From the NCBI GenBank assembly GCA_946481585.1, contig CAMLOF010000055.1, positions 1-13,194 of the forward strand: a DNA stretch of 13,194 bases, given 5' to 3'. The position numbers and the translations under genes were made by a program. Positions 7,681 through 13,194 of the stretch are shown here, one piece after another. This stretch comes from an uncultured Macromonas sp. GTDB taxonomy: Bacteria > Pseudomonadota > Gammaproteobacteria > Burkholderiales > Burkholderiaceae. Every line of letters begins with the position of its first letter. Position 1 is the stretch's first letter. A model generated the notes under the pieces. That model saw only the letters and a list, made by a program, of their open reading frames with translations, was not told where the DNA came from and did no database searches.

Positions 7681-8850
7681 CGCCCACCACCTCAGCAGCA
7701 TCGCCGCCGCCGTGGCGCATGCTGCTGAAAAACAGAACGCAGCGCTGCCCGACACACTCTGGTAAATCCACCCGAACACCACCGACGCGGGCAACAGCAT
7801 GGCGCCCGCCGTCATGTTGAACCAGCCGAACGCGGTGCCGCGCAGGCCTTCGGGGGCCAGGTCGGCCACCAGGGCTTTTTCCACGCCCTCGGTGGCGGCC
7901 AGGAACAGCCCGTAAAACGCAAACAAGCCGTACAGCGCAGCACCGTGCAGTTGCAACGTGCCCATGGCCAGGTAGAACAGGGCGTAGGCCAGGTAGCCCG
8001 CCAGCAGCAGGCCGCGCCGCCCCAGTTTGTCTGACAGGGCCGAAAGCGGCGCCGAAAACAGCATGGCAATGGCCGACACCGCTGCCCACAGCAAGGGCAC
8101 CTGTGCCTGCGGCACCCCCAGTTCGCTGGCCCGTAGCAGCAAAAACATGTTCGACGAGTTGCCCAGCGTGAACAGCGCCACCACCACCAGGTAACGCCGG
8201 TAGGTGGCAGGCATGGCCGCCAGTCCGCCTGCCCACCCGTTTGCCAGTGGTGAGCGTGGCGGCACGGGCTGCGTGGTCTGTGGCTCCCGCAGCATGCCCG
8301 CCAGTGCCAGGCACACCAAGGCGGGCACCAGGGTCCAAAGGAACACGTCGCGCAGTGCCACGCCGCTGGCCAGCAACAGGGCTGCCAGCAGCGGGCCAAT
8401 CACCGCGCCCGCGTTGTCCATGGCGCGGTGCACGCCAAAGGCCAGGCCACGGCGGCTGGCGTCCACACTGCCCGCCAGCAGGGCGTCGCGCGGCGACGTG
8501 CGCAAACCCTTGCCCACCCGGTCCGCAAAGCGGATGGCCAGCAGCCCCGGCCAGCTGGTGACGAAGGCCGTGAGCGGGCGCCCCAGCGCCGCCAGACCGT
8601 AGCCCACCACGATCCAGGGCTTGCTGCGGCGTGTGCGGTCCACCACCATGCCAGAAAACAGCTTGAGCAGGCTGGCTGTGGCCTCGGCAATGCCTTCGAT
8701 GATGCCCAGCGCCCGGGGGCCAGCCATCAGTACCGAGGTCAGGTACAGCGGCACCAGTGGGTACACCAGTTCAGAGGCCGAATCGTTCACCAGGCTGATG
8801 AGCCCGATGAGCCAGACGGTGCGCGGCAGCGAGGCAATGGCCTTGAACAT
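7675..8850 (-). CDS. Major facilitator superfamily (MFS) transporter
   Basis: 391-residue inner-membrane transporter, hydrophobic throughout, with a length and pattern consistent with 12 membrane helices. The MFS loop motif A appears in the first half (GMVVDRTRRSKP, 67-78) and again in degenerate form in the second half (ALSDKLGRRG, 271-280), as expected from the duplicated fold. A conserved cytoplasmic stretch, RFADRVGKGLRTSPRDALL (107-125), is typical of a subgroup of uncharacterised bacterial MFS proteins. Start: ATG at 8850 with AAGGGGAA upstream. It lies 30 bases downstream of the Bug gene on the same strand, so the two are probably one operon. It ends 1 base from the stop of the convergent fusion gene. 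Substrate unknown; context suggests import or efflux of the compound handled by the IclR cassette. Confidence 0.88.
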   Translation of the reverse strand: MFKAIASLPRTVWLIGLISLVNDSASELVYPLVPLYLTSVLMAGPRALGIIEGIAEATASLLKLFSGMVVDRTRRSKPWIVVGYGLAALGRPLTAFVTSWPGLLAIRFADRVGKGLRTSPRDALLAGSVDASRRGLAFGVHRAMDNAGAVIGPLLAALLLASGVALRDVFLWTLVPALVCLALAGMLREPQTTQPVPPRSPLANGWAGGLAAMPATYRRYLVVVALFTLGNSSNMFLLLRASELGVPQAQVPLLWAAVSAIAMLFSAPLSALSDKLGRRGLLLAGYLAYALFYLAMGTLQLHGAALYGLFAFYGLFLAATEGVEKALVADLAPEGLRGTAFGWFNMTAGAMLLPASVVFGWIYQSVSGSAAFCFSAACATAAAMLLRWWAR

Positions 8851-8880
8851 GGTGGGTTCCCCTTGCCGCCCATCGTACCG

Positions 8881-9855
8881 TCAGTCCAGAGAGATCTTCT
8901 GGTCCTTGATCAGCTTGTGCCAGCGCTGCACTTCCGACTTGAGTAGGTCGGCGTATTGCTGCGGTGTGTTGCCCACGGGTTCAATGCCAAAGTCCACCAG
9001 CTTCTGGCGCACGCTGGGTTCTTGAATGGCTGCCGCCACCTGTTTTTGCAGGCTCGCCACCACTGTGCTGGGGGTGTTCGCCGGGGCCACCATGCCCACC
9101 AATGCTGCGGCTTCCACGCTCTTGTAGCCCAATTCGGCAAACGTGGGCACGTCTGGCAGTTGCGGCAGGCGCGTGGGGTTGGCCACCGCCAGCGGGCGAA
9201 TCTTGCCACCCTTGAAGAAGCCTGCCCCTGCGGCCAGGTCCACCATCATCGCGTCAACCTGGCCGCCAACCAGGTCGGTCAGGGCGGGGGCTGCGCCACG
9301 GTAAGGAATGTGCACCATGTGCAGCCCCGCGCCCACCTTCAGCAGTTCCATGGCCAGGTGGTGCGGGCTGCCCGCCCCGGCAGAACCGTAGCTGATGCGC
9401 CCGGGCGCCGCCTTGGCCTTGGCGATCAGCTGCTTGGCGTCCTTGTACTCGGAGTTTTCACCCACGGCCAGGATCATGGGGAACTTGCCCATCAGCGTCA
9501 CGGGCGTCAGGTCTTTTTCGGGGTTGTATGTCAGCTTGGCGTACAGCGCGCTGTTGAACACCATGGTGCCGTTGTCGGCAGAGAGCACGGTGTAGCCATC
9601 GGCGGGCGCGCGTGCCACGTCTGACGCGGCAATGGCGGTGTTGCCGCCGGGCTTGTTGTCCACGGTGACCGGCTGCCCCACTTGTTTGGACAGCTGCTGC
9701 CCAATGGTGCGGGCCAGGAAGTCGGAGCCGCCACCTGCCGGGTAGGGCACCACCCAGCGCACGGGTTTGGAGGGGTAGGCTTGTGCAAAAGCCAGCCCAG
9801 TGCTGGCCGCCAGGGTCAGGGCGGCCAGCAGCTGGGTGGTCAGACGGCGGTTCAT
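8881..9855 (-). CDS. Bug/TctC-family solute-binding protein, paired with MFS transporter
   Basis: Periplasmic Bug receptor of 324 residues. The signal peptide has NRRL at its N-terminus, a Leu/Ala-rich core and cleavage after AFA or two residues later, leaving a mature start close to AYPSKPVRWVVPYPAGGGSD, the textbook Bug opening. Further family marks are VDNKPGGNTAIAASDVA, LPQLPDVPTFAELG and a C-terminal segment ending near LKSEVQRWHKLI. I use the ATG at 9855, with AAGGA 8 bases upstream; an in-frame TTG one codon earlier (9858) is also possible. The gene is transcribed away from iclR, with a palindromic operator between them, and precedes the MFS gene. It is clearly more distant from the two Bug modules at 4679-7673 than they are from each other. 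No TctA/TctB partner is visible. Confidence 0.92.
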   Translation of the reverse strand: MNRRLTTQLLAALTLAASTGLAFAQAYPSKPVRWVVPYPAGGGSDFLARTIGQQLSKQVGQPVTVDNKPGGNTAIAASDVARAPADGYTVLSADNGTMVFNSALYAKLTYNPEKDLTPVTLMGKFPMILAVGENSEYKDAKQLIAKAKAAPGRISYGSAGAGSPHHLAMELLKVGAGLHMVHIPYRGAAPALTDLVGGQVDAMMVDLAAGAGFFKGGKIRPLAVANPTRLPQLPDVPTFAELGYKSVEAAALVGMVAPANTPSTVVASLQKQVAAAIQEPSVRQKLVDFGIEPVGNTPQQYADLLKSEVQRWHKLIKDQKISLD

Positions 9856-9904
9856 CAAAGGGTTCCTTTCAGTTGATGCATGTCAATGACGACAGAAGGC
9901 CGTG

Positions 9905-9910
9905 ATGATA
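9905..9910 (-). promoter_or_regulatory. Possible -10 of the Bug-MFS operon
   Basis: On the minus strand these bases read TATCAT, 5 of 6 matches to the -10 consensus, directly downstream of the palindromic operator. No good -35 exists at 16-18 bases, as expected for a weak or regulated promoter. The predicted leader would be about 40 bases. Confidence 0.3.
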
Positions 9911-9926
9911 TTACGCAATGCGTAAT
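9910..9926. promoter_or_regulatory. Palindromic operator, probable IclR-protein binding site
   Basis: ATTACGCA-A-TGCGTAAT is a perfect 17-bp palindrome with 8-bp arms around a single central base. It sits between the divergent Bug gene and iclR gene and ends two bases before the first possible iclR ATG. A close copy lies upstream of the P450 gene (10825-10841). IclR-family dimers commonly bind palindromes of this size next to their own gene, so autoregulation and control of the Bug-MFS operon are likely (inference). Confidence 0.7.
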
Positions 9927-9928
9927 CA

Positions 9929-10765
9929 ATGAGCCGTATTTACCCTGATACTTCACGCATGGAAAACGCCACACCTTCCGCACAAGCCGGCGACCGGCGC
10001 CAGCGTGTCCAGTCCGCCGAAACGGGCATGGCCATCCTCAAAGCGCTGGCCAGCCTGGGCGGCTCGTCCAGCCTCACCGCCATTGCCAATGAGGTTGGCG
10101 AAAGCGCTGCCAAGGTGCACCGCTACCTGTCCAGCTTCATGCAGGAAGGGTTTGTGGCGCAAAACCCCGCCACCCACCATTACTACCTTGGGCCTGAAGC
10201 CATTCGCCTGGGGCTGGCGGCACTTCGCCAGTGCGACCCAGTGCGCCTGGGCGATGGGGCGTTGCTGCGCCTGCGCGAAAGCCTTGAAGTCACATGCTTC
10301 ATCGCCGTCATGGGCAACCTGGGGCCCACGGTGCTGCGCATTGAAGAGCCTTTCCTGCCGGTGACGGTGAACATCCGCGCGGGCTCGGTTCTGCCCTTGT
10401 TGTGGTCTGCCACGGGGCAGGTGTTCCTGGCCTTTACCGACAACGCAGACATGCACCGCAAGGCGGAGGCGGAGTTTGACGCTGGCTCCACCGAGCAGCG
10501 TTCCCTGTTTGGTGGGCCGCAGCCTGTGGCCCGGTTGCGGCGGCAGGTGCGCGAGCAGGGCTGTGCCATCGTGCAAGACACGCTGCTGCGGGGCATCAGT
10601 GCGGTCTCTGCTCCCATATTCGACGCTGCGGGGCGCGTGTGCGCCGTCTTGACGGCGCTGGGGGCCAGCAACGGTTTTGATGCCCGGCCAGGCGGCGCCA
10701 TCTGCCCGCTGGTGGTGCGTGAAGCTGCCGACATCAGCGCCGCCATGGGTTACCAGCCCGCCTGA
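9929..10765 (+). CDS. IclR-family transcriptional regulator
   Basis: 278 residues, typical of IclR regulators. The N-terminal winged helix-turn-helix (about 25-90) shows the pattern QSAETGMAILKALA, then SLTAIANEVGESAAKVHRYL, then GFVAQNPATHHYYLGPEAIRLG. The C-terminal effector domain (about 105-275) has the usual GAF-like fold signatures, including TVNIRAGSVLPLLWSATGQV and a late segment AVSAPIFDAAGRVCAVLTALG. The first ATG (9929) is separated from the palindromic operator by only two bases. The second in-frame ATG (9959, giving 268 residues) leaves more room for a promoter, and neither has a clear ribosome binding site, so the true start may be either. The gene is divergent from Bug-MFS and 111 bases before the P450 gene. 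The matching operators imply control of both. Ligand unknown. Confidence 0.92.
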   Translation: MSRIYPDTSRMENATPSAQAGDRRQRVQSAETGMAILKALASLGGSSSLTAIANEVGESAAKVHRYLSSFMQEGFVAQNPATHHYYLGPEAIRLGLAALRQCDPVRLGDGALLRLRESLEVTCFIAVMGNLGPTVLRIEEPFLPVTVNIRAGSVLPLLWSATGQVFLAFTDNADMHRKAEAEFDAGSTEQRSLFGGPQPVARLRRQVREQGCAIVQDTLLRGISAVSAPIFDAAGRVCAVLTALGASNGFDARPGGAICPLVVREAADISAAMGYQPA

Positions 10766-10818
10766 ACCTGCTCTGGCGGGAGCGCAGGGCCCGGCCGCGT
10801 CGCGGGTAAACCCCAGGC

Positions 10819-10846
10819 TTGCGAATTACTTATTGCGTAATACACT
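10819..10846 (+). promoter_or_regulatory. Candidate promoter of the P450 gene
   Basis: TTGCGA (10819-10824) and TACACT (10841-10846) are 4-of-6 matches to the -35 and -10 consensus with a 16-base spacer. The operator copy occupies that spacer. A start point near 10853 would leave a leader of about 24 bases containing GGAG. The fit is good in layout but modest in sequence. Confidence 0.4.
10825..10841. promoter_or_regulatory. Second copy of the IclR operator, upstream of the P450 gene
   Basis: ATTACTTATTGCGTAAT matches the palindrome at 9910-9926 at 14 of 17 positions. The right arm TGCGTAAT is fully conserved and the left arm is degenerate after ATTAC. A further left half-site, TTACGCAA, follows at 10846-10853, about two helical turns from the centre of this site. 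The arrangement suggests two dimers, or one strong and one weak site, controlling the P450. Confidence 0.65.
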
Positions 10847-10866
10847 TACGCAAAATGCAATGTCTT

Positions 10867-10870
10867 GGAG
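10867..10870 (+). promoter_or_regulatory. Ribosome binding site of the P450 gene
   Basis: GGAG lies 6 bases before the ATG at 10877 and supports that start. Confidence 0.6.
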
Positions 10871-10876
10871 CCAGCC

Positions 10877-13194
10877 ATGGAATCTGTCATGCCCCCTGCC
10901 GCAGGCCGCTGCCCGGTGGACCACCAGGCCCTGATGGGCCGCGCCACGGCGCCCAACGGGTGCCCGGTGAGTGACAACGCTGCCGCCTTCAACCCCTTCG
11001 AGCCTGCCTACATGCAGGCCCCGGCCGACTACCTGCGCTGGGCTCGGGAGCAAGAGCCTGTCTTCTGGAGCCCCCAGCTGGGCTACTGGGTGGTTACCCG
11101 TTATGAAGACGTCAAGGCCGTGTTCCGCGACAACATCCTGTTCTCGCCCTCTGTGGCGCTGGAAAAAATCACCCCCGCCACACCAGAGGTGATGCAGATC
11201 CTGCAGGGCTACGGCTACGCCATGAACCGCACCATGGTCAACGAGGACGAGCCCGACCACATGGAGCGCCGCCGCCTGCTGATGGATGCCTTCCTGCCCG
11301 AGCGCCTGGTGACTTACGAGCCCACGGTGCGTGCGCTGGCGCGCCAGTACATGGACCGCTTTGTGGACAAGGGCCGTGCCGACCTGGTACGCGAGATGTT
11401 CTACGAAATACCGCTGAACATTGCGCTGAAGTTTCTGGGCGTGCCCGACGACGGCGCCGAACAGCTGCGCCAGTTTGCCGTGGCGCACACGCTCAACACC
11501 TGGGGCCGCCCCACGGCGCAGGAGCAGCTGCAAATCGCCGAGAACGTGGGCCGCTTCTGGCAAACCGCGCAGCAGATCCTTGACGGCATGATGGCCCAAC
11601 CCGACGGCGAGGGCTGGATGTATGAAACCATCCGCGAACACCTCAAGCACCCGGACATCGTCACGCTGTCCTATCTGCGCTCCATGATGATGGCGATCCT
11701 GGCGGCCGCGCACGAAACCACCTCCAACGCCACGGCCAACGCCTTCATGACGCTGCTGACGCACCGCCAGGCCTGGGACGCAATTTGCAAGAACCCGGCG
11801 TTGATTCCCAATGCCGTGGAGGAGTGCCTGCGGGTCGCGGGTTCCATCATTGCCTGGCGCCGCGTGGCCACGGCAGACGCCACGGTGGGTGGTGTGTCCA
11901 TACCCAAGGGCGGCAAGCTGTTGATCGTGCAGGCGTCGGCCAATTTCGACCCACGCCACTTTGAAAACCCCGATGAGGTGGACCTGTACCGCGAGAACGC
12001 GGTGGAACACCTCACCTTCGGCTATGGCGCGCACCAGTGCATGGGCAAGAACATCGGGCGCATGCAAATGCGCGTGTTTCTGGAAGAATTCGCCCGCCGA
12101 CTGCCGCACATTCGGCTGGTGGAGGGGCAACGCTTCGATTTCCTGCCCAACACATCCTTCCGTGGCCCGGGCGAACTCTGGGTGGAGTGGGACCCGGCGC
12201 AAAACCCCGAACGCAACGACCCGACCGTGGCCTCTCGCCAGAGCGAGGACTTCTACATTGGGCCGCCCGCCAAAGACAACATTGCCAGAACGGTGGTGGT
12301 GCGCCAGAAGCACGCTGAAGGCGAAGGCCTGTGCCGCTTTGTGCTGGCCGACCCTGAAGGTGCCGACATGCCCGCCTGGACTGCGGGCGCGCACGTGGAC
12401 CTGATGGCTGGCGGCTTCCGGCGCAAATACTCCCTGTGCGGGCGGGCAGCTGACCGCAAGACCCTGGAAGTGGTGGTGCAGCGCGAGGCCGAAGGCCGGG
12501 GCGGCTCACGCCACTTCTGCGACGAACTGGCCGTGGGCAGCACGCTGCAACTCTCGGGCCCCAAGAACCTGTTCCGGCTGGACGAGTCTGCCGACCGTTT
12601 CGTGCTTATCGCCGGGGGCATAGGCATCACCCCCATGGTGGCCATGGCCGACCGCCTGAAGCAGCTGGGCAAGCCGTACGAACTGCACTACGCCGGGCGC
12701 ACGCGCCAACACATGGCCCTGCTGCCCCGGCTGGAGCAAGACCACGCGGGCAATCTGAAGCTGCACATCAAGGCCGAAGGCCAACGGATGGACCTGCCGC
12801 GCTTGCTCGCCAACGTGGACGCGGGCACCCGTGTGTACGCGTGCGGCCCGGTGCGGCTGATAGACGAACTGGAGACGATGGCCGAGCAATGGCCCGAAGG
12901 CGTGCTGCATTTCGAGCACTTCCACGCCGAAGGTGGCGCGCTGGACCCGAGCAAAGAGCATGCGTTCGTCGCGCAACTCAAGGATTCAGGCCTGGAAGTG
13001 CTGGTGCCTGCCGACCGCACCCTGCTGCAGGCCCTGCAATCCGCAGGCATTGATGTGCCATGCGACTGCGGCGAGGGCTTGTGCGGCACCTGTGAGGTGG
13101 CCGTGGTGGAGGGCGACGTTGACCACCGTGACAAGGTCTTGACCAAGACCGAACGCGCGGCCAACAAGCGCATGCTGGCCTGTTGCTCCAGGGC
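10877..13194 (+). CDS. CYP116B-type self-sufficient cytochrome P450 (3' end cut by window)
   Basis: Monooxygenase with its whole electron chain in one polypeptide: P450 heme domain, then FMN/NAD(P)H reductase, then [2Fe-2S] ferredoxin of the phthalate-dioxygenase-reductase type. 772 residues are visible; family members are near 780-790, so only about a dozen are missing. Heme domain (about 35-440): I-helix AAHETT (277-282), ExxR as ECLR (316-319), heme loop FGYGAHQCMG with ligand Cys388. Reductase (about 460-680): flavin motif RKYSL (516-520), nucleotide motif GGIGITPM (580-587), CGP near 657. Ferredoxin: Cys731, Cys736, Cys739 and Cys769 in the C-x4-C-x2-C-x29-C pattern. All cofactor ligands are present. 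Relatives oxidise herbicides, alkanes and aromatics; the substrate here is unknown. The I-helix has Ala278 where many P450s have Gly. Start: ATG at 10877 with GGAG upstream, downstream of an IclR operator. Confidence 0.95.
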   Translation, partial: MESVMPPAAGRCPVDHQALMGRATAPNGCPVSDNAAAFNPFEPAYMQAPADYLRWAREQEPVFWSPQLGYWVVTRYEDVKAVFRDNILFSPSVALEKITPATPEVMQILQGYGYAMNRTMVNEDEPDHMERRRLLMDAFLPERLVTYEPTVRALARQYMDRFVDKGRADLVREMFYEIPLNIALKFLGVPDDGAEQLRQFAVAHTLNTWGRPTAQEQLQIAENVGRFWQTAQQILDGMMAQPDGEGWMYETIREHLKHPDIVTLSYLRSMMMAILAAAHETTSNATANAFMTLLTHRQAWDAICKNPALIPNAVEECLRVAGSIIAWRRVATADATVGGVSIPKGGKLLIVQASANFDPRHFENPDEVDLYRENAVEHLTFGYGAHQCMGKNIGRMQMRVFLEEFARRLPHIRLVEGQRFDFLPNTSFRGPGELWVEWDPAQNPERNDPTVASRQSEDFYIGPPAKDNIARTVVVRQKHAEGEGLCRFVLADPEGADMPAWTAGAHVDLMAGGFRRKYSLCGRAADRKTLEVVVQREAEGRGGSRHFCDELAVGSTLQLSGPKNLFRLDESADRFVLIAGGIGITPMVAMADRLKQLGKPYELHYAGRTRQHMALLPRLEQDHAGNLKLHIKAEGQRMDLPRLLANVDAGTRVYACGPVRLIDELETMAEQWPEGVLHFEHFHAEGGALDPSKEHAFVAQLKDSGLEVLVPADRTLLQALQSAGIDVPCDCGEGLCGTCEVAVVEGDVDHRDKVLTKTERAANKRMLACCSR

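Noticed and set aside
9857..9869. AAAGG-GTT-CCTTT inverted repeat before the Bug gene as an operator
   Set aside because: It is built from the ribosome binding site itself, the arms are 5 bp, and no second copy exists near other promoters in the window.
10757..10780. Inverted repeat CCCGCC / GGCGGG around the iclR stop as a terminator
   Set aside because: Only 6 bp with a 12-base loop and no T-run; such stems arise easily in DNA of this composition.
10826..12394. Long open frame on the minus strand opposite the P450 gene (522 codons)
   Set aside because: Antisense shadow. The plus-strand frame carries the heme, flavin, nucleotide and iron-sulfur motifs in order, and the minus frame has no family resemblance and runs across the P450 control region.

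Overview
The window is gene-dense, high-GC DNA. It suggests a Betaproteobacterium of the order Burkholderiales, probably Comamonadaceae-like (for example an Acidovorax relative). The grounds are three Bug/TctC-type solute-binding modules in about 5 kb, LysR- and IclR-controlled catabolic cassettes, and a CYP116B-type self-sufficient P450. This placement is inferred from gene content; no marker gene is present. There is no rRNA, tRNA, CRISPR array or insertion sequence, and no gene-free stretch longer than about 115 bases.

Region 1 (1-3555) holds a housekeeping class II fumarase (fumC, +). It converges on a large PAS-PAS-GGDEF-EAL cyclic-di-GMP signalling protein (-). Both genes stop inside the same CTAG tetranucleotide, which lies in the loop of a perfect 8-bp GC-rich inverted repeat.

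Region 2 (3648-7673) is a small organic-acid cassette. A LysR regulator (-) is divergent from a two-gene operon (+) made of a secreted Bug solute-binding protein and, 1 bp later, an unusual 677-residue fusion. The fusion joins a complete PrpF-family isomerase/tautomerase to a complete mature Bug domain. The Bug half is a paralogue of the protein encoded just upstream, but its signal peptide has been replaced by the PrpF enzyme, so the binding domain should be cytoplasmic. This is the most novel object in the window.

Region 3 (7675-13194) is a probable uptake and oxidation cassette. It contains a Bug binding protein followed by an MFS transporter (both -), a divergent IclR regulator (+), and a downstream CYP116B-type P450-reductase-ferredoxin fusion (+) that runs off the right edge about a dozen residues short of its expected end. 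A 17-bp palindrome between the Bug and iclR genes recurs with 14 of 17 matches upstream of the P450, where it fills the spacer of a plausible promoter. This links the transport genes and the P450 into one predicted IclR regulon. No TctA/TctB membrane partner is present for any of the Bug modules.
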